Shown here: positions 24,448 to 32,852 of the stretch, one piece after another
Position numbering within the stretch: position 1 is the stretch's first letter
How the letters are laid out: the number at the start of each line of letters is the position of its first letter
Made by a program: the position numbers and the translations under genes
The notes under the pieces: generated by a model
What the model was told of the DNA's origin: nothing
The model's database searches: none
The model's input: the letters and a program-made list of their open reading frames with translations, nothing else
Assembly (NCBI GenBank): GCA_963692995.1
Contig: OY843611.1
Span: forward strand, 3,162,001-3,226,000
DNA from: Bin87 sp963692995
GTDB taxonomy: Bacteria > Chloroflexota > Dehalococcoidia > Lucifugimonadales > UBA3495
Length of the DNA stretch: 64,000 nucleotides
Direction: 5' to 3'

Positions 24448-24876
24448 TCACCACGTCCCCAGTTCCGCCGGCCCGTCCTGCCGGAACCGCGCCTCGAACC
24501 GCACCGGTTCCCCGGCCCGGCTGGTGATGCGGTAGGACAAGCACACGAACCGGCCCGACACCCGCCGAGTTCCCGCCCCGTTTCCCACCGGCCCGTAATC
24601 CACCTGCACCGACCGGCCCACGATGCCCGACAGCGCCGCGTCGGGCCCGATGGCCGGAGTGTCGTCCCACCGTCCCGCAAGGGTGAACTCCTGCGCCGCC
24701 TCCGGGCCCGCCGCCGTCCGCGCCGTCGTGTCGTTCACGCCGGTAACGTCCCGACCGCTCAGCTCCCGGCCCAGCGGCCCAACCCGTTCCACCCAGGGCG
24801 AAAGGTCCCGCATCACCCCGTCGGCGTCGGCCACCGCCACGTAGCTGCGCCCGGTGCTGGCATACCCGGTCATCAT
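24448..24876 (-). CDS. Phage tail tube protein
   Basis: About 142 residues. The start SYVAVADADGVMRDLSPWVE, then DVTGVNDTTARTAAGP, EFTLAGRWDD and a C-terminal ITSRAGEPVRFEARFRQDG form the beta-sandwich pattern seen in major tail (tube) proteins of long-tailed phages from Actinobacteria and Chloroflexota. The ATG at 24876 overlaps the stop of the connector gene as TGATG, so the two are translated together. It converges on the small coiled-coil gene with a 32-bp gap. Confidence 0.6.
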   Translation of the reverse strand: MMTGYASTGRSYVAVADADGVMRDLSPWVERVGPLGRELSGRDVTGVNDTTARTAAGPEAAQEFTLAGRWDDTPAIGPDAALSGIVGRSVQVDYGPVGNGAGTRRVSGRFVCLSYRITSRAGEPVRFEARFRQDGPAELGTW

Positions 24877-25724
24877 CACACCCCCAGCGCCGCAACCCGC
24901 CGGCGGTAGGGTTGCAGCAAGGCGCGAACCGTTGGGGAGATGCTTCCCGCATCTCCCCAATCCGCCGGCGCCGACGGAAATGGCCCGGCTAACCTTTCCC
25001 GCCACCACACGGCAGCCTGCAACAGGCACGCTTCCGTCACGGCGTCCGGGTAGCGATAGACCGACACTCCGGCGGCGGCAGCGTGAAAAGCCGCCGCCGT
25101 TCCGTTCACGCCGCGCCGCACCGTCAACGTGGCCGCTCCCTTGCCATCGCCGGTGATGCCGGTTACGTACAGTTGCTCAGCATCAATGCGGACGGTATGG
25201 CCGGCCGACAACGCCGCAGCATTGACGCCGGGCGCCACCGCGAGCGCCGCATCATCCACTGCCACCGGGGAACCGTCGGCCACCCGCAGCCCAATATCCT
25301 CCCGCACGTCGCCGTACCCCCAAATCCCGGTCACCGATACACCGCCCCGGCTCAACGGAAACCGGCGCCGCGCTCCCGACGCCAGCATAATGCGGGAGTA
25401 AGGGCGGCCGCCCGGTTCCACCGGCGCCGCATTCAGCGGATACAGCAGCCAGTCGCCGGACGGCCAGCTGGGCCACTCACTCGCTGTCGTGCGGACGCGC
25501 AGCGCGCTCACCGCAATCAGGTCGGGCACCGTTAGCGTCGCCTTGCCCGTGCCGTCAAACCGCCGTTCCGCGTGTATCGTCGCAAACCGTCGGTCGCAAT
25601 ACCCGTCAATCCAGCGCGACGCTCCTTCCAGCAGCGCCAGCAGCCGGTCATCGTGCGCGTCATCCGGCACGTTCAGCGCTGAGGGCGATTTCAGCGTCGC
25701 CAGGTCAGCATACGCGTTTGCCAT
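24876..25724 (-). CDS. Phage head-tail connector-like protein
   Basis: A 282-residue protein, longer than the usual 90-120-residue gp6-type connector. The first 50 residues, AYADLATLKSPSALNVPDDA ... LLALLEGASRWIDGYCDRRF, are the standard helical start of head-tail connectors, and the last 60 residues, DAVTEACLLQAAVWWRERLAGP, are the standard end. Between them lies a beta-rich insert with DLIAVSALRVRT. It sits between the capsid and tail tube genes, which is the conserved order in HK97-like phages. Confidence 0.72.
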   Translation of the reverse strand: MANAYADLATLKSPSALNVPDDAHDDRLLALLEGASRWIDGYCDRRFATIHAERRFDGTGKATLTVPDLIAVSALRVRTTASEWPSWPSGDWLLYPLNAAPVEPGGRPYSRIMLASGARRRFPLSRGGVSVTGIWGYGDVREDIGLRVADGSPVAVDDAALAVAPGVNAAALSAGHTVRIDAEQLYVTGITGDGKGAATLTVRRGVNGTAAAFHAAAAGVSVYRYPDAVTEACLLQAAVWWRERLAGPFPSAPADWGDAGSISPTVRALLQPYRRRVAALGV

Positions 25725-25763
25725 AGCCTCCTCTCCTGTCCTGCGGTTAGACGGCGATTGCGG

Positions 25764-27110
25764 TTAGATAGTAATGTTGTACTGCAACGCCGTGTGCGTC
25801 GCCGACGCCCGAGTTCCCGTCCGCTCCATGAAGGCCAGCCGCATGCTCACCACCATGATGTTCTGACGCTTCTGGATGTCCCGGGTCGTCTCGATCATCA
25901 GCTCCCGGCGGAAGCCCAGCCGCCACTGGGTGCGGTTAACGATCAGCAATCGGCCCCTGGCATTGCCGCCGCCGTCGGTGACTTTGCCATCAGCGTCGGA
26001 TTTCGCCAGCTGCTCAGACACGATGACCGGAATGCCGTCCACCTGGGCCAGCTGCCCGTTGAGCAGCGTGGCCTGCGGCCCCAGCTTGTCCAGCGTGCGG
26101 AACTCGCCGACGGCCAGCGACTTGATGTACGTCCCCACGTCGGTGATGTAGGCCAGCTCCGACGGACGCACTCCGTACTTGCCCAGCAGACCCCGGGCCT
26201 CGTTGAACATATCCGCGCTGGGCGCAGCGGAGTGGTCATTGCCCTGCGTCGTGTTATCCACCAGCGGCAGGTGCAGCAGCCCGTCGAACCCCAGCAGCCA
26301 GTGAGCCTTGCCCGTGGATGATGCGCTGATAGTGGCGCCGTCGGCGTTTATGTTGTTCAGCGCCGTCCGGTCGGCATTCAGCAGCACGTCGTCGATGACC
26401 TCCACGGCGTTTCGCACCAGTGTGCCGCGCACCTCCGCCGCCATGGCGATCACCGCGTCCTCTTCCAGCGTCAGCGACCAGGGCACTTCCGCCACCAGTT
26501 CGTGAGCCGTCAGCGTTTGTCGGGCCGTGGTCAACGCCGTCTCGGTGGTGGCCGTGTTCTCCGTGCCGGGATACCACGCCACGTTGCCCAGCTGTAGCGG
26601 TATCTCAAAGGGGTTGGTGGGCATATCCACCCGTGTGAACAGGCCGGCGACGTGGGTTTCCAGGTTGATGTCCGCCCACAGCGCGGCGGCCTCGCCGGTG
26701 GTCACCAGTTCGTCGCCGCTGCCGGCCGTAGCGCTGTCCATGGCGGCCTTCAGGTTGGTCTGCCAGTCCTCCAGCATCCGGAGGCTGGCGTCCCCCGGCG
26801 CGCCTGGCGAAGGATCGTGCTGCTGGGCCGCCAGCACGCTGCGGACGCAGGCCAGGTCCAGCGCGTCCATCCCCTGGTACTTGCCGAAGGGCACGCGAGG
26901 CCGGTCATTCCCGCCGCCGGCATAGCGGGCCAGCAGCGCCTGCCGCTCGCCGGCCCGCTGCTGCTCCGTAATCTGGCCGACGGCCCGGCTCAGCCTTGCC
27001 AGCTCCTCCCGCAGCGGCGGAAGGTCCGCGTCCAGCCGTTGCCGGTAGAACTCCCGCACCTCCGCTACCTCGCTCTTGATGGTGTCCAACTCCCAGGTTG
27101 AAAGCGTCAT
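25764..27110 (-). CDS. Phage major capsid protein, HK97 family
   Basis: A 448-residue protein. The N-terminal about 80 residues form a helical scaffold-like (delta) domain with REFYRQRLDADLPPLREELA, normally removed by the prohead protease. The body has the HK97-fold order: VTTGEAAALWADI, PFEIPLQLGNVAWYPG, an acidic helix EEDAVIAMAAEVRGTLVRN (spine helix) and a C-terminal GIPVIVSEQLAKSD followed by RRELMIETTRDIQKRQNIM, typical of HK97-type capsids. It follows the protease gene by 80 bp and precedes the connector by 39 bp. Confidence 0.8.
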   Translation of the reverse strand: MTLSTWELDTIKSEVAEVREFYRQRLDADLPPLREELARLSRAVGQITEQQRAGERQALLARYAGGGNDRPRVPFGKYQGMDALDLACVRSVLAAQQHDPSPGAPGDASLRMLEDWQTNLKAAMDSATAGSGDELVTTGEAAALWADINLETHVAGLFTRVDMPTNPFEIPLQLGNVAWYPGTENTATTETALTTARQTLTAHELVAEVPWSLTLEEDAVIAMAAEVRGTLVRNAVEVIDDVLLNADRTALNNINADGATISASSTGKAHWLLGFDGLLHLPLVDNTTQGNDHSAAPSADMFNEARGLLGKYGVRPSELAYITDVGTYIKSLAVGEFRTLDKLGPQATLLNGQLAQVDGIPVIVSEQLAKSDADGKVTDGGGNARGRLLIVNRTQWRLGFRRELMIETTRDIQKRQNIMVVSMRLAFMERTGTRASATHTALQYNITI

Positions 27111-27190
27111 AAACTCCTAGCTCCTTTGCCTTGATGATATTTTCGGTAGGGCTCCCGCGCGGTCGCCCTTGACACGATCACAAATTGCCA

Positions 27191-28051
27191 TCAACTCCGC
27201 AGTCCCCGCAGCAGCCCCACCACTTCATCCACCGCCGGAGTGCGGGCGTCCGGCGCTTGCGCGGCCAGTCCGCCCGCCACCGGGGATAGCACCGCCGGCA
27301 TGCGGGCGTCCGGCGCTTGCCCCCTCTCCAACTGGGAGAAGACTGGAGCCGTCCCGGTACTTGATACGGGGGTGCGGGATGTATCCTCCGCCAGCAGCGC
27401 GTCCCCGTTGGCCGGCACCGGCACCGCGCTAATCTCCAGCAGTTCCTGCTCCAGGAACCGGATGCCCAGAAAGGCGCCATTCACCGGGTCGCGCCGTTCC
27501 TCGAACCGCAGCGGACGGAACCCCACGGATACGCCGCGCTGGTAGCCCTGGCGGTACAGCCGTTCCACTTCTTCGGCGAATTCCGTCGGCGCGAACTTCA
27601 GACGCGCCAGCAGCGCCCGTCCGTCGCTCCACACCGCGTCGGCCCGTCCGATGGCCGGCTGCCGGTAGTCGTGGGCCCACAGCACCACCGGGTTCTCCCG
27701 GTATCCGTCCAGCCGCCACCCCTCCGGCGCGACGGTATCGCCATGCCGGTCCACCGCCCCGTTAGACGCCACAAACACCAGCGGGCCGCCGCCTTCCCGC
27801 TCGTGATGAGCTCGCTTTTCGACAGGCTCAAGATGAGCGGCGGGCAGTCTCCGGTCATGGCGGCTCCCGGTCCGCTCGTGGTAAGCCGGCCGAACCGCCA
27901 TCCCCCGCTTGCACACCACCGGCGCCTCGCGAAGGCCCCGGCGGTACGCTGCCAGAGCCTCCAGCAACGCCGACCGACCATTCACGGTACTCGCTGCCGC
28001 CGCCGCTGGCCGCTCCAGCCACCCCGGACGCCGCACGTCTGCTGCAATCAT
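27191..28051 (-). CDS. Phage prohead protease, HK97 type (peptidase U35)
   Basis: About 286 residues from ATG 28051, which has GGGAGG seven bases upstream; the open frame to 28099 has no site. The core has VFVASNGAVDRHGDTVAPEGW, split here at the Asp, then VVLWAHDYRQPAIGRA with the catalytic His, RGVSVGFRPL with the catalytic Ser, and LLEISAVPVPANGDALL, the conserved end of the family. The enzyme cleaves the capsid delta domain during assembly. The last 60 residues contain a short repeated Pro-Asp-Ala-Arg segment from a duplicated GCGTCCGGCGCTTGC. Confidence 0.82.
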   Translation of the reverse strand: MIAADVRRPGWLERPAAAAASTVNGRSALLEALAAYRRGLREAPVVCKRGMAVRPAYHERTGSRHDRRLPAAHLEPVEKRAHHEREGGGPLVFVASNGAVDRHGDTVAPEGWRLDGYRENPVVLWAHDYRQPAIGRADAVWSDGRALLARLKFAPTEFAEEVERLYRQGYQRGVSVGFRPLRFEERRDPVNGAFLGIRFLEQELLEISAVPVPANGDALLAEDTSRTPVSSTGTAPVFSQLERGQAPDARMPAVLSPVAGGLAAQAPDARTPAVDEVVGLLRGLRS

Positions 28052-28321
28052 CGAAACCTCCCGCCGGTACAACGATGCGGCGGTCGGCCGGCAACACAAA
28101 AAGACCGGCAGAACCGACCCGGCATCAGGTCAGTTCCACCGGCTGTTGTTATGCTTGATTTGTTCTAGGCTACCGGGCGCGCGGGGAGCGCGTCAACGGG
28201 CCCGTGTCAGCGGTTGGCCTTCCGTTAACATCGCGCCGCAATACCTGGTCAAGGCGGACCTGGTCAGATCGGACCCGGTCAGGCTCGAGGCCAACAAGAG
28301 TTTCTTCAATCAGAAGTTTCT

Positions 28322-29131
28322 TCAATCAGGAGTTTCCTCGCCCCGCAGCCGCCGGATTTCCGCTTGGAGACGGTCGTTTTCCTCTTGCAAGCGATCCTTC
28401 GCTCCCTGCAAGCGGTCGGTCCTTCCCTGCAAACGTTCGTTCGCTCCCTGCAAACGGTAATTTGATTCCCGTAAGCGGGCCGTCATTTCCTGCGGGTGTT
28501 GGTATGCTTCCCCGGTCGCCGGGTCGTGAACCCAAAATCGACGCTCCCGCCATCGGAAATTCAGGTTCAGGATTGGACTGGTGGCTCCTACTGCCGCGCC
28601 ATCGTAGCGGATTAGCGGGAAAGCCTCGTACTGCCCGTTGACCAGATGCTCGCCGATGATGGCCCGACCGTAATAACGACCGCCGGTGGGGTCGAACCGC
28701 CAGTATTCCGGCACTTCCAGCATCCGGTACACCTCCCGCTTCTGCAAAGTGTCCCGGCGGTGGGTACTTCGGGATGCAACCTCAATCACAAAGTCCGGCG
28801 GCTTGCCGTTCTGCAACGGGTCGTAGCCTACCCGCTGCCAGATTGCGTCGCAGTCCACGTCCAGGGCCACCAGGCAATCCGGAATTACGTGGGGAGTCCG
28901 GTTGCTGGCCGGGTCGGTCGTTCCGTAATAAATCGGAATCTGATCGCCAATCAGGATGCTGGAGTGGTCCTGGTATGAGGCACCCGGCGTTAGTATGCTC
29001 AAGAGCATTTCTTTCAAGTAATTTGCCGGCCGCGACTGCAACATATCTTTGGGTGCGCGCTCCAGTTCAGGATAAGGCTCCCACAATTCGGATTCGGAAG
29101 CCTGGCCCAATGCAGGGTTTGCGATGGTCAT
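28322..29131 (-). CDS. Uma2 family protein with heptad-repeat tail
   Basis: A 269-residue protein. Residues 1-205 are the Uma2 domain of the long type (VIPDCLVALDVD, PPDFVIEVASRSTH, MLEVPEYWRFDPTGGRYYG). The tail is a coiled coil of about five near-identical heptads, RLQGANE, RLQGRTD, RLQGAKD, RLQEEND and RLQAEIR, encoded by a 21-bp imperfect tandem repeat at about 28350-28470. The coil probably drives oligomerisation. No partner gene is coupled to it; it lies just upstream of the phage-derived island on the same strand. Confidence 0.85.
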   Translation of the reverse strand: MTIANPALGQASESELWEPYPELERAPKDMLQSRPANYLKEMLLSILTPGASYQDHSSILIGDQIPIYYGTTDPASNRTPHVIPDCLVALDVDCDAIWQRVGYDPLQNGKPPDFVIEVASRSTHRRDTLQKREVYRMLEVPEYWRFDPTGGRYYGRAIIGEHLVNGQYEAFPLIRYDGAAVGATSPILNLNFRWRERRFWVHDPATGEAYQHPQEMTARLRESNYRLQGANERLQGRTDRLQGAKDRLQEENDRLQAEIRRLRGEETPD

Positions 29132-29674
29132 AGTGTTTCTCCATTAGCGAAGCGGCAGCGCGGGCCGTCCGGTACAGCGTTGCAATTGTAGTAGAACCCC
29201 GCGTGGCGTGCCAGGCTGCCAACGCAGCGGCAGCCTCAGCATGCGGTGGCAATGACGGAACCTACTCCAGGAGGAAATTGCGAAACGCAGTTGGCGATAC
29301 CGTGATGCCGAATGCCGCCCAGTTGGTGACGAATTCCGTTGCCAGGCAACCCACTCACCGCAGAGCCAAAACCGTACTTTCGGAATAAACAATATGGCAT
29401 AGAGTATGCCGTTAGGCCCGTAAGTGCAACCCGTGCGGGAACGGGCTGTAAAATTGGCCCGGAGATGTATCACACGGGCTATTTTATGTTCTACAAAACG
29501 CCATTGCCGACACTTTTCAGTTCCAAACCATGTCAGCATCTGCTATACTTTAGTGGCAACCAAAATGAGCAAGTAAAGAATCTGCCAAGGTTGTCGAGGC
29601 TCTTGGCGGCTTCCACCACGAGGAAGAACAGGTTCCAAGCGGCGCGTACTACGCGTACTAAAGGAGATTTCGCC
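29132..29674. other. Long gap, largely non-coding
   Basis: No convincing gene is seen in these 540 bp. Frames on both strands are rich in Arg, Trp and Cys and lack start signals. A plus-strand stretch at about 29275-29350 reads LRNAVGDTVMPNAAQLV, which resembles the motif X end of a DNA methyltransferase and may be a relic. A TATACT box at about 29547 could drive the small ORF that follows. Confidence 0.4.
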
Positions 29675-29788
29675 ATGGCGCAAAGAAAACCGCGTAAGAA
29701 GCTGGCCTCGTTTAGTGTGCCCAAATACATGATGTACTACCGCAGTTCGCAGCCCACCAAGCCCAAGCCAGTCAAATCCAGGAAATGA
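29675..29788 (+). CDS. Small basic protein, 37 residues
   Basis: An ATG at 29675 follows AAGGAGA with seven bases spacing, one of the best ribosome sites in the window. The product starts MAQRKPRKKLASF and ends KPKPVKSRK, with a central MMYYRS; about a third of the residues are Lys or Arg, so nucleic acid or ribosome binding is plausible. A stable hairpin follows the stop within 5 bases. No family was recognised. Confidence 0.5.
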   Translation: MAQRKPRKKLASFSVPKYMMYYRSSQPTKPKPVKSRK

Positions 29789-29792
29789 AGAC

Positions 29793-29836
29793 CCGGCCCA
29801 GAGCCTGGAGACCTCGGCTTCGTCGCTCTGGGCCGG
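29793..29836 (+). terminator. Hairpin after the small ORF
   Basis: CCGGCCCAGAG (29793-29803) pairs perfectly with CTCTGGGCCGG (29826-29836). No U-run follows, so termination would be of an unusual type. Confidence 0.45.
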
Positions 29837-29961
29837 TTGCGGCTTACCTGTCCGCTCCACCCGTCCATCCGGCAAAGTCCTCACTATAGAGAGAACCGCT
29901 GGACTTGCGGGTTGGAGCCGGCCAACCCACACCTTCAAACCCATACGGAGGAACCGCAGAA

Positions 29962-29996
29962 AACGGCGCCGCCGAGTCAAACTCGGCGGCGCCGTT
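29962..29996. other. Perfect 16-bp hairpin in the 29.8-30.2 kb gap
   Basis: AACGGCGCCGCCGAGT is followed by CAA and its exact reverse complement, giving the most stable hairpin of the window. It may be a terminator, an RNA structure or an element-internal palindrome. The rest of 29837-30238 holds no gene. Confidence 0.6.
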
Positions 29997-30238
29997 GCAG
30001 TACAAAAAGCCGGTTGCCCCAACTGCTTACGAAAGTCTGTCAATGAACGCATACCGTCGCTGACCGTATGCGTTGCTACCATGGCGTAATTCATCGGCCC
30101 TCACAACCGCCGGCGAGTTTCGCAATTTCCTGCACTCCGGATGCCCCGGTTGCCCCGCCCCGCCCCATAGGGCATAATTGTGCATTGATTCCGCATACTA
30201 ACTCCCCGGCCCCGGCGTGGCCGGCCATGAGGCGTACC

Positions 30239-31471
30239 ATGGACTTTGAACCCCGTTATACCGCCGAGCAGGAAGCCTTTCGCACTGAGGTGCAGGAGTG
30301 GCTCCGGGAGAACATTCCCGCCGGCATTGAGCATCCCGCCGACTCTATTGACCTGACCTATGAGCAGTACCAGCTGCGGCGGGATCTGGGTCGGCGCCTG
30401 GGCGAAAAGGGCTGGCTGTGGCCTACCGCTCCCGAGGAATACGGCGGTGGCGGGCTGACCGTTGACCACTCGGTGGTGCTGGAAGAGGAGATTGACGGCT
30501 GCAACCTGTCGCTCCCGCCCTACTACGACTCCGGCGGACGCCTGGGCGGAAACTCCATCCTGGTCTGGGGTTCCGAGGAGCAGAAGCAGGAATTTCTGCC
30601 CAAGATTTTCCAGGGCGAAATCCGCACCTGGCAACTGCTCACCGAGCCGGAAGCCGGCTCCGACCTGGCTAATGCCAAGACCGCCGCGCGACGCGACGGC
30701 GACGATTACGTCATCAACGGCCAGAAGGTCTATGTCGGCAGCGCCCACGGCTCCGATTACATGTGGACTATTACCTGCACCGACCCGGAAGGCGACCGAC
30801 ACCAAAACCTGAGCTGGTTTATGGTGCCTTCCAACCTGCCCGGCATCAGCGTGTTCCCCATGGACCTGCTGTCGTCCGCCGGCGAGTCCGGCGCCGGTTC
30901 GGGCGTCAAGAACATCGTCTATTTCGACAACGTGCGCGTGCCGGCCCGGAACCTAATCGGCGGCGAGAACGAGGGCTGGAAAGTCGCCACGACCCATCTG
31001 GAACTGGAGCACGGCACCGGCGGACGCATCGGGCGCAACTGGATCGTTGACCGCATCTTTGACTACTGCAAGACCAACCACCGGCGGGGTCAACCTTTGA
31101 GCAAGGACTCCGACGTGCGGGACCGGCTCATCGACATCTACATCGACGCCGAGATTGGCCGGCTGTTCCAGCTGCGCAACTACTGGATGCGGCACAGCGG
31201 CGCCCACATCACCTACGAAGGCCCACAGGCTTCTTACTTTCGCAAGATGTCCGGGCTGCGCATCGCCACGGGCATCCTGGACATCCTCGGCCCAGCGGCC
31301 TTGACCAAAGACCAGCATTGGGGCGCCGGGGACGGCCACATCGAATCTCACCAGCGCGCGGCCATCATCGCCTTGCATCCCGGCGGCACCACCGACATCC
31401 AGAAGGTCATCATGGCCCGCCGCATCGGCATCGGACGGCAGCAGCGGGAGCGCGCCGGAGCCCTGGCCTGA
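30239..31471 (+). CDS. Acyl-CoA dehydrogenase family protein, first of a pair
   Basis: About 410 residues from ATG 30239, which has GAGG six bases upstream; the open frame begins earlier without a signal. The N-terminal helical domain has YTAEQEAFRTEVQEWLREN; the beta domain has TEPEAGSDLANAKTAA, the FAD/substrate signature of the family. The C-terminal part lacks an obvious catalytic Glu in the usual place. Flavoenzymes of this class oxidise acyl-CoA in lipid, steroid or amino acid breakdown. It is followed 216 bp later by a second, divergent family member on the same strand, like alpha/beta pairs that form one enzyme. Confidence 0.87.
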   Translation: MDFEPRYTAEQEAFRTEVQEWLRENIPAGIEHPADSIDLTYEQYQLRRDLGRRLGEKGWLWPTAPEEYGGGGLTVDHSVVLEEEIDGCNLSLPPYYDSGGRLGGNSILVWGSEEQKQEFLPKIFQGEIRTWQLLTEPEAGSDLANAKTAARRDGDDYVINGQKVYVGSAHGSDYMWTITCTDPEGDRHQNLSWFMVPSNLPGISVFPMDLLSSAGESGAGSGVKNIVYFDNVRVPARNLIGGENEGWKVATTHLELEHGTGGRIGRNWIVDRIFDYCKTNHRRGQPLSKDSDVRDRLIDIYIDAEIGRLFQLRNYWMRHSGAHITYEGPQASYFRKMSGLRIATGILDILGPAALTKDQHWGAGDGHIESHQRAAIIALHPGGTTDIQKVIMARRIGIGRQQRERAGALA

Positions 31472-31532
31472 CTTATGCCGCCATTCCTGCTTTCTCCGGA
31501 ATACAGAACGTTCTTGAGATGAAGACGCCTGG

Positions 31533-31552
31533 ATTCCCGCTTTCGCGGGAAT
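31533..31552. repeat. REP-like palindrome
   Basis: ATTCCCGC-tttc-GCGGGAAT lies between the two acyl-CoA dehydrogenase genes and belongs to the same family as those at 6523 and 55351. Confidence 0.8.
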
Positions 31553-31675
31553 GACGAGAAAGACGCGAAATGGCAAGAAAGACGTGGGACTGTCGAGAAA
31601 GCTGCGGAACTAACGGGAAAGACGTGGGACTGTCGAGAAAGCTGCGGAACTGACGGGAAAGCTACTTGAAACGGG
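31553..31675. repeat. Degenerate 20-bp tandem repeat, about six units
   Basis: Units such as CGAGAAAGCTGCGGAACTGA and CAAGAAAGACGTGGGACTGT follow one another every 20 bp. Two larger 40-bp blocks, 31578-31617 and 31618-31657, differ by one base. It starts at the edge of the REP palindrome and ends just before the next gene's start. Confidence 0.75.
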
Positions 31676-31687
31676 AGCGATCAACCA

Positions 31688-32809
31688 ATGGACTTGGCCC
31701 TTACCGAAGAACAGGAAATGCTCAAGGCGGCGGCGCGCCGGTTTGTGGATACCGAATATCCCAAAGATGTGCTGCTCGAACTGCAAGCCACCGGGCAGAC
31801 CGCGCCATCGGAACCGTGGCAGAAACTGGCGTCCACCGGCTGGTTGGGCATCATCATACCCACCGAGTATGGCGGCGAGGGCGGTTCCTACACCGACGCT
31901 GGGGTACTGTTTGAGGAACTGGGGCGCGGCCCGGTGCCGGGGCCGCACCTGAGCACGGCGGCGCTGGGCGCCCTTGCCATTATGGAGGCGGGCGACGATG
32001 AGCAGAAACGCTCCCTGCTGCCCGACATCGCTTCCGGACGGCGCACCGTGGCCTTGGCAATCACCGAAGCCGATTACCAGTGGGACGAGTCCGACGTGCA
32101 GACCATCGCCGCGCCCGACGGAGCCGGCTATCGCATTTCCGGGACTAAAGTGTATGTGTACGACGCGGTGGCGGCCACCGATCTAATCTGCGCCGTCCGG
32201 ACGGAGAACCGGCAGCACGTGGGCCTGGTGATGATCCCCGCCGACGCGCCGGGAGTGTCCATCAGGAAGCTGGACGGCTTTGCCTGGAACCTGGCCGAGG
32301 TGCGGCTGGACGGCGTGCGCGTCGGGCCGTCGGCGGTGCTGGGCGGCGACTTCGCCCGCGGCTGGATCGCTTTGGAGCGCGCGGTGGCCAATGCCATTCC
32401 GCTCTTGTGCGCCTACCAGGTGGGCGGTTCACAGCAGGTGTACGAGATGTCGGTCGATTACAGCCGAACCCGTATCCAGTTTGGCACGCCCATCGGACGC
32501 TTTCAGCGGGTGCAAGACCACATCATCAACCTGGTCAACGAGCTGGACGCGGCGCGCTGGACTACCTACGAAGCCCTGTGGAAACTGGACACCGAGCGGC
32601 CGGCCGAGGACAGCATCCACCTGGCCAAGGCGGTGAGCAGCGTCGCCTACTACAACGCCTGCAACCACGCCCACGAGGTGCACGCCGGCGTCGGCAGCAC
32701 CACCGAGTACGGCCTTACCCTGCACACTACGGCGTCACGCACGCTGTACCAGTTCCTGGGCGATCCCAAGTTCCATCGGCGACGGCTGGCGGACGCGCTG
32801 GATTTGTAA
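31688..32809 (+). CDS. Acyl-CoA dehydrogenase family protein, second of a pair
   Basis: A 373-residue member with LALTEEQEMLKAAARRFVD at the N-terminus, GWLGIIIPTEYGGEGG near residue 53 and a C-terminal helical domain ending GVGSTTEYGLTLHTTASRTL. The usual substrate-binding T-E-x-x-x-G-S-D segment is replaced by ITEADYQWDESDVQ, so this chain may be the structural or non-FAD partner of the upstream protein, as in the alpha2beta2 steroid side-chain dehydrogenases of actinobacteria. The pairing is inferred from adjacency and sequence loss. Confidence 0.83.
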   Translation: MDLALTEEQEMLKAAARRFVDTEYPKDVLLELQATGQTAPSEPWQKLASTGWLGIIIPTEYGGEGGSYTDAGVLFEELGRGPVPGPHLSTAALGALAIMEAGDDEQKRSLLPDIASGRRTVALAITEADYQWDESDVQTIAAPDGAGYRISGTKVYVYDAVAATDLICAVRTENRQHVGLVMIPADAPGVSIRKLDGFAWNLAEVRLDGVRVGPSAVLGGDFARGWIALERAVANAIPLLCAYQVGGSQQVYEMSVDYSRTRIQFGTPIGRFQRVQDHIINLVNELDAARWTTYEALWKLDTERPAEDSIHLAKAVSSVAYYNACNHAHEVHAGVGSTTEYGLTLHTTASRTLYQFLGDPKFHRRRLADALDL

Positions 32810-32852
32810 GCGTTGGCATTGGCCTAACCCACCTCCTATTGTCCCGGCATCG

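Larger units (their letters stand above)
29272..30131. mobile_element. Possible 860-bp non-autonomous element bounded by inverted repeats
   Basis: AGGAAATTGCGAAAC at 29272-29286 is exactly inverted at 30117-30131. The core AAATTGCGAAACTC is the same as the terminal repeat of the MITE-like element at 55278-55422 and the copy at 6660-6681. Between the repeats lie a 37-residue ORF with a strong ribosome site and two long hairpins, but no transposase. The call rests on the shared terminal sequence only; target-site duplications were not found. Confidence 0.4.

Noticed and set aside
29144..29539. 131-codon minus-strand frame in the 29.1-29.7 kb gap
   Set aside because: Trp/Arg/Cys-rich, no ribosome site and no domain.
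29543..30094. 183-codon minus-strand frame opposite the small basic ORF
   Set aside because: Spans both strong hairpins and has Arg/Ser-rich composition; the plus-strand ORF has a far better start signal.
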